This document shows, one piece after another, positions 10,388-22,300 of a stretch of 28,782 bases of DNA. Positions within the stretch are counted from its first letter, which is position 1; every line of letters starts with the position of its first letter. The notes beneath the pieces are model-generated. The model had not been told where the DNA came from. It was given only the letters and a program-made list of their open reading frames with translations, and did not search any database. The stretch covers positions 1 through 28,782 of the forward strand of contig MZNV01000752.1 of the NCBI GenBank assembly GCA_002081555.1. Direction: 5' to 3'. Position numbers and translations under genes: made by a program. The DNA is from Protostelium mycophagum. Its lineage: Eukaryota > Evosea > Variosea > Protosteliida > Protosteliaceae.

Positions 10388-12617
10388 TCAGTCGTCATGT
10401 TTTGTGACATCTACAACCGACCTGCTCATGACCCCCGGGGGTGGGGGTGTGGGGGGAGCCATGACGTGTGCGTGTGGAGACAGCGGTACGTAATTTAAAT
10501 AACCGCTCTGTGGCTGTACAATTCCATAAGAGGATGCGGGGGATAAGTAATAGTGAGAGTATCCAGGCGCGACGTAACCATAGTGTCCGGGGTTTGGATA
10601 AACTCCGGGGACCATCGGATTGAGCCGTGACGGGTCTGGGGGTCTGCAGGGGTCAATTTTTCACATGAAATAAAATCTTTACCTTTGATTGTTTAATCTT
10701 CGATTTCCCCTGTCCGCTTTTGTTTTTGGTCTACACCACTCTATCTCTATCTTTTTACCATTTAATTCTATTCCTTGATTCCTCGCCTTCGACATCTGAA
10801 AGGGTCATTTTTGGCGGGAAAAGGTGGCGCACTACAACGATGTGTGATGAGAAATTTCAATATTACCTCCGCATCAGCGTGGTCGACAAAATATACAAAG
10901 GCGTGTCTGTGGTTGTTAAAAGAGGATGATATACAGACGAATATTAATTATTTGTGCTCATAATCCGACAATCTACAACGCTGTAAACTCACCCCAATCT
11001 ATTTTTAGTGGCTGTATCTAATGGGATCACTACTGTCTCGATACCGAACCTGCAGTTGGCGCCAAAAATGCTGGATAACTGTGCTTCATCCACAGAGTTT
11101 GCCACGTTCTTCACAAAAATGGTCCTCACGTCACTTTCGATCTGTATTCCAGAATTTCTGACAGAAATCAGATGAGATCTCTACGAAATTTCGCAGTCAT
11201 GGAAGATTAAAAATAAAATGCAGTAAAAATTGTGCCCACCCCCTCTGTCCCTTCTCCTCGAGTGCTTTGAGCTCAGATAATTGTGCCGTTACGGCGAGTC
11301 CGTCTGCAACAAATCTCTCCGCTTGCAGCTTTTGTAATGCGGCAAGTGCGGTGAAGTGATCTTTGTATGTCACCCAGCCTTTACTCTTCCACTGTAATCG
11401 TGTCAGATTTGGTGCCAAAGCGTATGTTTATTCTGCGGCTTTGCCGCAAGAATATTTTCTGATGTTTTTTGTACAGTTTTAACAACTCCATTTTATGGTA
11501 GTTTACAATGTTGTAGTCTCTTGCACAGAGCAAAAACTTCGCTAAAAAAAATTGATGACTTTCACTCATCATTTTGACTCTATATCTGTCGCCAGAGATA
11601 TTCAAAAATACTAATAGACTTCTGGTTCTCACTTTTCCTGTGGGTCTCATCTCTAGTCTGAGGCTCTTAACCCCCGTAAAGGCGTCCAGGCTGCTCGCGA
11701 TGAGATGTTCTTGATCATGTGGGACGTTTGGTAAATTATTGAGTAATAATATGTTTTTGGGGTCGGCCAGCTCGACTTTGACTGTTTTTCTGCAGAGTTA
11801 AATTTTTATTTTTTAGAAGATGATGAAAGAGATGGATGATGGTGTGTCACCTTGCGTGTGTATTTTCGTCCGTAAATTCAGGTAGATTTTGACTTTCTAA
11901 AGCATTTTTGACCTGTACAAGTTTAATGATCATGATTGTATGTTTTTGGGATCTCACCTCGCTCATGTCGTGGAATCGAACGAAGCCGAAACCTTTATTC
12001 TCGCCAGTCTGTTTGTTTTTTACCACAGTGGCCTCATATACTTTTCCAAACCGCTGGAAACTCTCTTTTAATTGTTGATCTGATACCCCTTTTGGTATCT
12101 CAGACTTGTATCATCAAGAAGAATTTTATCAATTGGAAAAGATTGATGTAAGGATACAACAAAGACAGCATGTTCTACTGGTGGCTCACTCCGATCTGAA
12201 TTATCACTCAATCTTCCATAATGTCTCGCATAAGCCCCTTGTTTATCTTCTTCGTCCCCTTCCTCTGGCTACTCAAAGAGATCAGAATAAGATCTTGATT
12301 AAAACTTGATCTCGCAGTAATAACACCACGTATTGAGTGGAGCATGGCTGTATAAGCTTCTAAACACTCACGTTCAGAGGTTCGGTGTCTTCCTCTTTCA
12401 CTTTCTTATTGCCTTCATCATGAGCGAGTGCTTTCTTTCTTTTCTTCTGTCTTAATTCTTCCATTTGGTTGTTGATTGTGGATAACTTCATTTGAAGCTC
12501 AGCCATTTGCATATCAATAGCTTCTTCTGATTCATCATCGTCCGTGATGTATTGTGTCTTTGTGCTCCTCATCTCTGATGGACTACGAAATGAGTTTGGT
12601 GGCGACTCCTCTGACAT
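10388..12617 (-). CDS. Nuclear RNA-binding protein with three RRM domains
   Basis: ATG at 12617 (MSEESPPNSFRSPSEMRS) begins an acidic N-terminus with a coiled-coil segment (AIDMQMAELQMKLSTINNQM) and a basic run (RQKKRKK). RRM1 is assembled across an intron: HAVFV|SEIPKGVSDQQLKES (RNP2), then KGFGFVRF (RNP1). RRM2: NILLLNNLPNV, then KGWVTYKDH. RRM3: RTIFVKNVANSVDEAQ, then GHAFVYFVDHA. The C-terminal tail is Pro/Tyr/Gly-rich (GHYGYVAPGYSHYYLSP; PPTPPPPG) and ends at 10388. Phases match throughout. The intron inside RRM2 (about 11399-11632) is long for this window and holds a TGCGGC hairpin and an inverted motif copy. The two introns around the last RRM3 exon also carry the TACAACG motif. It probably works in splicing or mRNA handling; no single ortholog is assigned. 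Divergent from the gene at 12917. Confidence 0.88.
11434..11448. repeat. Mini-hairpin TGCGGC-TTT-GCCGCA inside an RRM-gene intron
   Basis: Identical to the 15-mer at 10186-10200. It is followed by AAGAATATTTTC and a TTTTTTGTACA block that also follows the related hairpin at 27663-27677. This suggests that a unit longer than the hairpin is shared. Confidence 0.8.
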
Positions 12618-12916
12618 GTCGGTTTGCAATTAATGAAATGGAACACCATTCTGTCACGGGTCAAACCATCACAAACATCGAAATTCCAGGAATTTCCGGC
12701 CAAGTTCAACAACACTCGCAAATTGAATGAGAGAAACACGGTACATCTTCTAAGAGGGTGAGGATCACGTCGTTGTTCGATTATCAAATGATCAGAGGAC
12801 AAAATTGGCCTGACCCAGTATGAATTGCCTCGTTGTAAATGCTCAACTTGAAATTTGCCGAACATTTTGCATCCGCGATCTTCATTTCATTATCTTGAAG
12901 CAATAGACAACGAGCC

Positions 12917-13795
12917 ATGGAGCGGCGGCACAGAGAGATCGCATCGATAGCATCACCAAATCCGGACGACAAAGCCTTTGTTTCATCTCTTCATTTTGAA
13001 CCTGCAGTTCATGCTGCTTTGGAGTCTTTTGGCAATACATCCCAAATGGAGATGCAGAAGTTATCTTCTGAAGGAGACTCTTTGAATGAAGTGGTTGAAG
13101 TTCTGCTGGACCGCATCAGGTTTGTGTACGTACAAAATGCAACACCCCCTAAGAATTCGTGCAGTGGTGGCGCATCACCAGAGCCAGAAGAAAATATAGT
13201 GAACGAGATCATGGTTTCATATGGTTTGAGCAGACGTGAAGATGCCAGAAGAGCGGTCATTTTTCGCCAACAATTAGAATCATTGAAGGTACTCCCATTT
13301 TGTGAAATCACGGTGTGACATTTTTTTCAGAGCACTGGAATCTCTTGGCACGAGGCGGTGGAGGAGATCACACATCGTATGCAACGTGCTAGTACCTCCG
13401 AAACGCCTGCAGCAAAACGACGAAAGATTGACACCAGCTCAGAAAATGTGAAGACGGCCATGAGCGACAGTGAGATCCTCGCTCCTTTCTCAAACGTTCT
13501 TCAATGGGCGGTCTCTGCACCAGACAATACAGAGAAGAATACAAACAACCCAGAAGTCATCAGCCAAAAACCAGAAGAAATCACACCAGCAATTTCACAA
13601 ACCACGACAAACCACGAAAATATCACACAACCTGCCGCGGTAAATATCGAGGAAGACACGGTAGTTAGCGTGAGAAATAAGCCCTCAGAACAAGAGAACG
13701 AGGAAGATATCTTCACAGAACAAGAGAAAAAAAGGTGTGCGACTGCGAGTGATTTTGGGGGTGGTCCACCGTCCAAAAAATATAAACAGACATAG
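12917..13795 (+). CDS. Unrecognised nuclear-type protein
   Basis: Two exons (12917-13288 and 13331-13795) flank a 42-nt intron (GTACTCCC... to TTTTTTTCAG), giving 278 residues. The first ATG, MERRHREIASIASPNP, is used. The N-terminal half is predicted helical (FEPAVHAALESFGNTSQMEM; NEVVEVLLDRIRFVY; REDARRAVIFRQQLESLK). After the intron comes HEAVEEITHRMQ, an NLS-like AAKRRK near residue 145, then an acidic Ser/Thr/Asn/Glu-rich tail that ends in SKKYKQT. I do not recognise the family. A transcription or chromatin adaptor is possible from the layout, but this is inference only. An antisense frame (13009-13311) is a shadow. Confidence 0.82.
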
Positions 13796-14480
13796 GCTAA
13801 TATTTCAATTTATTCTGAATAAAATAGAATTATTTATGTGTTGAGAGAAACATTTATTGGAGAATGAGTAGCATGATCACATCATTTCGCTTTGAGGAGT
13901 ACGATGAAAATTTATGATGTAATAGAAGTGAGGTAGAGCTCGATTATTTACCTCCTTACAAGGAAGAGGCTGAACACCCTCCAAACAAATATGTCACTGA
14001 CAAGTTTTTGGATGTTTTCTTCGGGCACCTCATAAATCGATGAAAGTACAGCTGATAATATTGCAGATTTCTTGTCTTGAGAGGAAGACCGAAGAGGGGT
14101 GGTGGTGATGTGATTGATGCAGTAACGCCCTGACCCAGTGTTCCTGAGACAACCTCTCAGGAGACATCAATTCCAAGTGACGGGGGGACCGATCCTTTCC
14201 TTTGTTGGAGAATTTTTCAAAGCATTTCCTTCAGGGGATGCGTAATTGTTCAATTATAAGAAAATAATTGTTGATGACATCTCCGCAACTACAATTTAGC
14301 TGTACACTCGCGAATGACAATGACCAAGGGCAACAGGGCTACCTCATAGAGTAGTGTCTCTGAAAATTCAGAGGGATTTCTGATCATCATAGAACAGAAA
14401 CTCAGGGGGTGAGAGCCTCATTCGATCTCGAGCGACACAACAACAACCACTACACCCACGCAATACTACCGACTTCACGA
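13796..14480. other. Intergenic region, mostly unassigned
   Basis: Just after the stop at 13795 are AATAAA-like signals (about 13819). The middle holds the possible minus-strand mini-gene at 13948-14167. The remaining 300 bp upstream of the Cys-rich secreted gene probably contain its promoter. A run of four GTGGTG-like triplets lies near 14098-14110. No repeats or RNA genes were seen. Confidence 0.4.
13948..14167 (-). CDS. Possible 51-residue protein
   Basis: ATG at 14167 gives MSPERLSQEHW. A donor (TGG|GTCAGG) and an acceptor (CTCAAGACAAG at 14071) remove 64 nt and rejoin in phase to KSAILSAVLSSIYEVPEENI and QKLVSDIFVWRVFSLFLVRR, stopping at 13948-13950. The second exon has an amphipathic helical look. 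The frame also stays open upstream of the ATG (FEKFSNKGKDRSPRHLEL), so the gene could be longer and begin further right. No family recognised. The weak GTCAGG donor and competing open frames make this a tentative call. Confidence 0.3.
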
Positions 14481-15272
14481 ATGAAATTTGCACACATCGC
14501 CATACTCTTAGGAGTCACTCTCCTTGCTGTTCAAGGACAATACGTCCCCTCCATCCACAACGAGTGTGAGAACAACTGCAACCGCATCTCCAATTCCGAC
14601 TGTTGTGGATGCTGTGGCACTGATTCTACTTGCTACGGTAGCAACCCTTGTCTTCTCGTGCTCAAGCCGACGGTTACGACTCCTTCGGTGCCTGCTTTGA
14701 CAGCTCTTCTGGTGCGACTTAAGTTTGTAGAAAACAAATAATAACGGAGCTTAGGTGCCACTTGCTCTTACAATCCCAACTCCAATTTGTGGATTGTCTG
14801 CCCCAAGGACTACACTTCTTGCGAGTCCCGCAGTTTCTTCTCTTGCTGCGCACCTGATGCCGTCTGCACCACAAACTCTCTGGACGCTTACACCATCTGT
14901 GCCCCTAGAGAAAGTCAGAGACCTGCTGTCACCACCAGCACTCCAGGTGCTTTTATTGACCCCACACCTGAGGCATTCTCTACCGTTTTTGGTGGAGAAC
15001 AGCACATCATCACTTACCAATCTCCTACCACTCCACCAGGAAACGTGTACCTCATCTTTTTGGGCTCCACTTCCCTCGCTTTTGGCGGACTCTCCTCTGA
15101 TCCCTTTGCTCAAACCGTCACTATCCCCACAAGTTTGCCTTCCGGTCTCTACAATTTGACATTCATTGAGGAGTACAATGGTCAGGGTCCTGCAGACTTT
15201 AATAGAGTCACCTCCAGAACTCTGTTCGTGTCAAACGTCGCTACACAAGAGTCAAAATGGAGGAAAATATAA
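14481..15272 (+). CDS. Secreted Cys-rich protein with a Kre9/KNH-like C-terminal domain
   Basis: ATG at 14481 gives a signal peptide, MKFAHIAILLGVTLLAVQGQ. A Cys-rich head follows (NECENNCNR; SDCCGCCGTDSTCY), continuing after splicing with GYDSFGACFDSSSGATC, IVCPKDYTSCESRSFFSCC and APDAVCTTN. A Thr/Pro linker leads to a beta-rich domain (GEQHIITYQSPTTPPGNVYL; TVTIPTSLPSGLYNLTFIEE) resembling the Ig-like Ser-Thr-rich, GPI-anchored (Kre9/KNH) family; that match is by pattern only. The frame changes after TCY. Either a 29-nt intron (14638-14666, GTAGC...CTCAAG) is removed, or there is a frameshift. The next intron, 14712-14754 (43 nt), is ordinary. The stop is 12 bp from a tRNA gene on the other strand. 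No GPI signal is seen. Confidence 0.82.
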
Positions 15273-15283
15273 GTGAAAAAAGT

Positions 15284-15356
15284 AGGCTCCAATGGGACTC
15301 GAACCCATGATCTCTTCCTTACTAGGGAAGCGCCTTGCCAACTTGGCCATGGAGCC
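15284..15356 (-). tRNA. tRNA-Thr (anticodon AGT)
   Basis: The minus strand folds as a full cloverleaf. The acceptor stem is GGCTCCA/TGGAGCC, the D arm GCCAAGTTGGC, the anticodon arm CTTCC-CTAGTAA-GGAAG with anticodon AGT, and the T arm ATGGG-TTCGAGT-CCCAT. The discriminator base is T. There is no intron and no encoded CCA. It lies between the convergent 3' ends of the Cys-rich gene and its own-strand upstream neighbourhood, about 60 bp downstream of the polyubiquitin stop. Confidence 0.97.
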
Positions 15357-15416
15357 TTGATGTCTGCCGGAAGACACATGTGATAAAAAACTAAAGATTC
15401 ATATAAAGTGATAGTT

Positions 15417-16397
<981 letters not shown>

Positions 16398-16531
16398 TCA
16401 CCGAATTTTGTTTCCGCGAACCGGAATTCGCATTCACATAAAACGGGCCCTAAAAGGGTTGGGGCAACAGGCCGGAGAAGAAGAAGCCCCATTCATTATG
16501 AAAGGTGTGCCCTTCTATAATTTTTCGGACT

Positions 16532-17359
16532 TTTGGTGAACCAAACAGGCTGTTTGCGGCCCCCAGGCACAAATTCGAAATTAAATTCAATATTTTAATT
16601 TGCAACAGCACTCTACAATATTCGGGTTAGTCAGATTATAAAAATTTACCCCAATAATTCGTCGTCGACGTTCACAGTCCGAACCCTCAGATATGATGTT
16701 TTTCAGTTTATAAGCAATTATTTTATTATGATTAATTCACTGTCTAATGGCTGTACATGAGAAGGTCGTCATTTTCATGTGAAACAAAGAGAAATCATGA
16801 TCCACCTGAAGACCGGCACCTCTACACAGAGTTGGCGACATAGTAGATTATGCGTTCCTCCATAAATAGCTATTCTGTTGCCAGAACATGATGATGACGT
16901 CATCAATCCTGTTTCAATCTACAATGATGTAAAATCACCTGTTTGGTGATCCAAACGGGCTGTTTGCGATGGACAAGGCCCCAGGCACAAATTCGAAATT
17001 AAATTCAATATTTTAATTAGCAACAGCACTCTACAATATTCGGGTTAGTCAGATTATAAAAATTTACCCCAATAATTCGTCGTCGACGTTCACAGTCCGA
17101 ACCCTCAGATATGATGTTTTTCAGTTTATAAGCAATTATTTTATTATGATTAATTCACTGTCTAATGGCTGTACATGAGAAGGTCGTCATTTTCATGTGA
17201 AACAAAGAGAAATCATGATCCACCTGAAGACCGGCACCTCTACACAGAGTTGGCGACATAGTAGATTATGCGTTCCTCCATAAATAGCTATTCTGTTGCC
17301 AGAACATGATGATGACGTCATCAATCCTGTTTCAATCTACAATGATGTAAAATCACCTG
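16532..17359. repeat. Tandem duplication, two units of 410 and 418 bp
   Basis: Unit 1 spans about 16532-16941 and unit 2 16942-17359. They are almost identical; differences were seen near TTTAATTTGC/TTTAATTAGC and at the left edge, where unit 2 has 8 extra bases (ATGGACAAGG context). Each unit contains a perfect TGACGTCA CRE-like palindrome inside GATGATGACGTCATC, a TAAATAG patch, CGTCGTCGACGTTC, and ends with ATCTACAATGATGTAAAATC ACCTG, a copy of the dispersed motif. No long frame is shared between units. It lies between the divergent polyubiquitin and Kelch genes, so a duplicated regulatory segment is likely. Confidence 0.95.
16894..16901. promoter_or_regulatory. CRE-like TGACGTCA palindromes (one per tandem unit)
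   Basis: TGACGTCA occurs once in each unit of the tandem duplication, near 16894-16901 and again about 418 bp later. In other eukaryotes this octamer binds bZIP factors of the CREB/ATF type. Placement between a ubiquitin gene and a Kelch gene makes a shared regulatory role plausible, but this is untested. Confidence 0.45.
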
Positions 17360-17462
17360 GATGGTGTAAATTTGAATGCCCTATGGTGTTGTCTATAGAG
17401 GATATCAAACAGAGGCTGTGTCGTTCTCATCAGAATGAAACGAAAATCTTCACGGAACAAAC

Positions 17463-19084
17463 ATGAGCATCAAGAAGGTCTCATTCAAAGGTGATGCTCT
17501 TTCCGAGAGATGCCAATTTGGGTATGGACGTCTCACTTTCATCAAAGAAACCTGATCTGTTAGAATGTGTTCCACGAAAGGTCGGACGTACATATTTGGC
17601 GGATCTAAAGGCAATGACGCTTATAATGATCTCTATTCTATAAACCACGTAGGTTCAGTCCTCTAAAGAAAGATGAATAATAATGTCGTCCAGAATGATT
17701 GGACGGTGACAAAGATCTCACCCAAAGGCTTGTCACCTTCACCAAGATGGAAGTGCTCGCTTACTGCCTCAGAAGATAAATTGTATCTCTTTGGTGGCGA
17801 GACTATCGGTGCGAACAAACTGAACGAGTTGTGGGTTTTTGACACAAGTGAGTGTCTTCATTTTCTAGACATTGTTTCATTTCTGCAAGGACATTATTTG
17901 CACCAACACTGGCCCTATCACACCTTGATGTTAATGTGACAACAGTTGTACAAGAGTGGTCACGTGTACAGGAAACTGGTGTGACACAATCACCGAGAAG
18001 TGGACACAGCTGCACTTTGATAAAGAATGAGCTCGTCATCTTTGGTGGTGAAGGAGTTTTTGAGGCAAATCCACCTGATGCTCTGTCTATATTCCCTCTG
18101 GGTGAGTGTTTCGTTCCACTTCTCATATAGTGCTCGTTAACTAGTGCACCGTGTCATTTGGCCTTTAAATAATCGTGCTGATTATGATGGATAATGCTCG
18201 CGGTAACGACTCGTTAATTACCGTGTCATCTGCCTTAGTGTAGAAAAATCGGGAAATAAATAGAAATACATAAATAAATCACGGTATAATATGATTAATA
18301 ATTGGTTGTAGATACGATGGAGTGGAGGACCCCCACACAGGGAGGAGCTATTCCCGAAGTGAGGACGGGTCATGCTGCTGTCACCTTCAACAACAAACTC
18401 ATCGTGAGTTTTTTTGTTTTTGACAGTGGGAATTTTGATACAAAATACGATATGGAGATTGTGATGACATGTGATGACATGAGATGACGTGTGATGATGT
18501 GTGATGACGTATGATGACAGATATATGGGGGGTATGGACATAGCACCCGTACAGTACTGGATGAGATCTGGGTCTTTGACATAGGTGAGCAAAAATCTTT
18601 GAAATTTCGCTTAATTTTCAGGTGCTTCTCGTTGGATTGAGATTCCCAGGAAAGGCCCCGTTCCTGAGCCTCGAACAGGTTTCATTTGAATGAGAATCCC
18701 AATATTTTCATATTTCACAATCTTTATGTTATATTTATTAATAATTAAAAATAATTAAAATCTTTTCAGGAGTACAAGGCTGGATCTCCCAGAAATATTT
18801 CGTGGTGTGGGGGGGTATGGGCCCAGGGAGACAACACGACTGGAATGACATTCATTACGCCGATATCACCTCGTCTCCCCTCACTTGGCAGAAGAAAAAA
18901 CCCATGTTGAATGCACCCGCAGAAAGATTCAACCACGGCGTTTCCCAACTGGACGAATCCACTTTTCTGGTGTTTGGAGGTGAGGTCATCACGCTCCAGG
19001 TAGAGGCTGACGGATGCAGGTCAGAAGGACGGCAAGACTTTCTTTGGAGACGCATTCACGATCGGAACGTCAAGCATCTACTGA
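17463..19084 (+). CDS. Kelch-repeat beta-propeller protein
   Basis: ATG at 17463 (MSIKKVSFKGDALSERCQFG) leads through about nine exons to TGA at 19082-19084, roughly 380 residues. Kelch blades are seen in order: RTYIFGGSKGNDAYNDLYSI; W(K)CSLTASEDKLYLFGGETI with LNELWVFDT; SGHSCTLIKNELVIFGGEGV; TGHAAVTFNNKLI|IYGGYGH with LDEIWVFDIG; then GWISQKYFVVWGGMGPGRQ and FNHGVSQLDESTFLVFGG. The Gly-Gly and Trp/aromatic spacing is typical of a six-bladed propeller and there is no BTB, F-box or other partner domain, so it acts as a protein-binding scaffold. Introns are phase-consistent; one (18408-18520) is filled at its 3' end by a 10-bp tandem repeat. The stop overlaps the end of an antisense open exon by a few bases. 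Confidence 0.9.
18461..18520 (+). repeat. Six 10-bp tandem units ending at a splice acceptor
   Basis: Six adjacent decamers of consensus GTGATGACRT: GTGATGACAT twice, GAGATGACGT, GTGATGATGT, GTGATGACGT, ATGATGACAG. The final unit's CAG is the acceptor used before IYGGYGH of the Kelch protein. The array therefore fills the second half of the intron. Confidence 0.9.
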
Positions 19085-19349
19085 AGTTTGTAGTAATAAA
19101 TTGAATCACCAAAATCACGAAACACCTCCCTAGGTTGTTTTACAACGAGAATACATTGTACACCTATTTTCAGCACACTTCTTTGGAATTGTCGAGAATC
19201 TCTGAGAAGCACCCATCTGTCTTTGTGTTGCAATACATCAAGACTGATAAAGCCAAGCCATGTCTTTAACTCTGCGGAGAACGTGATGACCCCCATTTCT
19301 TCTTCAGGATTTGAATTTCCTTCGTTAATACTTCCAATAATTAATCTGA
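19078..19349 (-). CDS. Possible alternative 3' terminal exon of the RIOK3 gene
   Basis: After an acceptor (TTGTGTATTTCAG) an exon of about 90 codons is open: LIIGSINEGNSNPEEEMGVI, then TFSAELKTWLGFISLDVLQH, to GDSIYYYKLQ and a stop at 19078. It has no natural start, so it must be joined from upstream. The donor after ...YYEVVTGL in the kinase gene (phase 2, at about 19582) fits this acceptor in phase (AG plus A). It also fits the nearer acceptor used in the main model. If so, this would replace the acidic tail with a hydrophobic, beta-rich one. It could instead be the last exon of an unseen gene. No family recognised. Confidence 0.4.
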
Positions 19350-19375
19350 AATACACAAATAAAGTTGGATATGAT

Positions 19376-22300
19376 TTATTTAGGCACTTCTACACTCTTG
19401 TAGACATCTGAACGTTCGATGGGTGGTGTCAGTGGACCCTTCGGGTTCGGTATTTCCTCATCAGACTCCTCCTCTTCAACATCTTCATCTCCGTCTGTGT
19501 CTGGCTCTTGCTCTAACATCGAGTACAGCAGTGCGTGTGTACTGAGACAATAAATGAGATATCTCTGATGACGTCATCATACCTCAACCCGGTGACGACC
19601 TCGTAATAACCCTCCTCATCTGGTCGATCTACACTTCCATCTGGGAGTGGCCTGATTGCGGATAGATTTCTGGGGATAAACATCTGCATGAATACGGCAT
19701 CGTGCTTCATTTGCTCTTCAATTGGCATAGATCCTGTTTCTATTAGAATTTTGCTAATCATTTTCTTCACAATAACAGTAAAAATAGATTTATGAGATAT
19801 CTTACCTCCTGATGTGGCGATGTCTGTCTCAATCTTTTCAATGTATTGATCAATATCAATATTTCGTGCCTCGACTTCCACAACAAAGTCAAAAAGTCTT
19901 CTCGGTGACATGACATTCTCCACGCCCTATAAATCTCTCAGAAATTTCAAATTCCATGTACATTGTCGACGTCGACATCACCTTCTTAGAAAAGAATGTA
20001 CACATGGACAGACAATCCTTCTTTAAGAAATCGAGGGCGTTAGGATGATCTAGTTCAACGGCTTGGGCGACATCGATGACCCATAATGTTCTCTTTCTAT
20101 ACATCAGATTATACTCGCTCAGATCTGCATGAACCAATCTACAATCGTGGTACATCTTTCTCATTGCCTGAACACAGTGAGATTCGAAGAAGTAGTTTTC
20201 GATCTACAACTGACCTTGATGACGTCATGGTACACTTCCTTCCACTTGTCGACAGTGATGTCGACATCCCTGAGCCTGGGGGCAGGGAAACCGTCCCTTC
20301 CGATGAACGTCATGATGAGGATATTTTCCCTCAAGAGTATTGGCGTAGGGCAGTTGATTCCCGCTTGCAGCATCCTCTTCAAATTTCTCGTCTCTTTCTC
20401 TGCCCAGATCTATTTTTCATCAGGATTTTCAAAATTTGAAAAGACGAATTTCCCGCCCAAATTTTTTCCTCGAAAAATAAAAACTGACCTTGATGAGCTT
20501 GCGAGTGTTGTGTTGACTCTTCTTGTTTCTGAACCTAAAGTCGCCCTCCAAATATTCTGTTCGATTTTTGAATTCGTTCAAACTTGTCTTGAAGATCTTT
20601 ATGGCACATTCCATGTTCGGCTCGATTCCTTGAATGTTCTCAGAAATGTCGCGAAAAAGTGGGTGAAATTCCGGTGAAATTTACCTTCGTAATCGCCGGT
20701 TATGGCGTGATAAACGTTGGCTTCTTTTCCTGCAGAAACGACTCCGTGAATCTCCCTGGGAAAAATCAGATCTACAACGAGGATTTTTTATCTATATATG
20801 TACAGCACGTCAAGTCCTGTGCTGGAGTGTATACACCATCTACATATCAATTTTGTATACAATAGAGGTGTTGTGTTTTGTCACAAAAATATTTACCTAA
20901 GGACACCCGCGTTAAGCATCTTGAAGATGATTGTCTTCGTTCTGGGATCCATCACCTTCTCTTCAGTTCCAAGATCCTTCTTGTTCTCACGAACCTACCC
21001 ATGTCAACTCCATCTACAACAATGTCGACGTTGTCGACATGTACACTATAATGTCGACAGCGAAATACTCACTCTGTAAGCTCTGGTCCTCTGCCTCCTG
21101 ACGTTTTGTCTGAGATTATTGAACACGGGGTTTGACACTCTTATATCCTTCATGGACCCCGACTCCATATATCTCTCGATCACTCTGGCATTCTTAATGG
21201 CAGCGATGGTGGGGTCGTGTTTGGTAACCATGACGTTGTTGCTAGGTGATCTACCTTTAGCTCCAGATCTCGCCCAGTCGTTGTTTTCCTGGTAATATTA
21301 GAACCTTTGTTGAGTGTGGTCTTTGTTGATGAAAGCTCACTTTGATCATGGATCCTGACACATTATTCTGGTTTTGGACTTCCTTAATGTATTGCATGAT
21401 CTCGTCGTCTTCGTCTTCATCGGTGGAAATGTCGTCTTCGTCTCCGAGTTTGCCGGGTGCATCAGAGTAGTGAGGATCAAAGGACACCGACACCTTCACA
21501 CATTAGTCATCACCTTCTTTCAAATGACAAGAGTCTTGTTTTTCATGTTTTGGTGCGACTCTGCCGCAGTCCTCTTCGAAATGAGTGATCGTGTGGCCAT
21601 TTTGTTCGAAAGCGCTTTTCACCTTAGAAGATGGGTCCAGTGCCCTCCTGTCCATTTCCCTTCTTCTTCTATTGGCAGAGTCCTCTATCACTCCATTATA
21701 ATCATCTTGTTCTCTCTGTAGTCGGTGTGCCAACATCTCTGACTCAAAGTCGGCTTGGAGCTGCAAGGCCGCGGCGTAGTCTTCGTCTAATTGGTGCTGC
21801 GCCATGACATCTTCATCTTGTACAATGATTCCGTTCTGTATGGACATGCCGTGGCTCTCTACCAGCACCTCTGCTTCTGATTTGATCACGATCGTGGCAG
21901 GTGCATCATCTGAGAATTTGGTCACGTGACCAGAAGGGTGAATGTACCTGGAATGGAGAGGAGTGACTCTCTCTCCTGAGCCTCTTTAGCACTCATTTCT
22001 AGCACCAGGCGAAGTTCTTCATCATCATCTAACTCAAGTGAAGCGGCTGGTTGTGGTTCTGCTGGCTCCTGATAGTACAATTCAGTGGTGACGAGCGACA
22101 GAAAATGCAGAGTGTCTCACCTCAACGTAAAGAGAATGTTGAGGGTGTGGTTTATGTGCCATTTGTTGAAACCACGTGTTTTGGCCTCTCGAAGGGCTTG
22201 TTGAAGGAGGTGTATTCGACAATTTCTGAGCGTACTCCTCATCCATTAAAGACATTAGCGAGACAGTAGGAGTTCTTCGCCTGATTAGCAAGAGAAATGA

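Noticed and set aside
16788-16860. Short frame MIHLKTGTSTQSWRHS in each tandem unit
   Set aside because: Only 22 codons, no splice support, and nothing similar elsewhere; treated as chance.
20129-20677. Plus-strand frame of 182 codons
   Set aside because: Antisense to conserved RIO kinase exons, whose catalytic motifs are on the minus strand.
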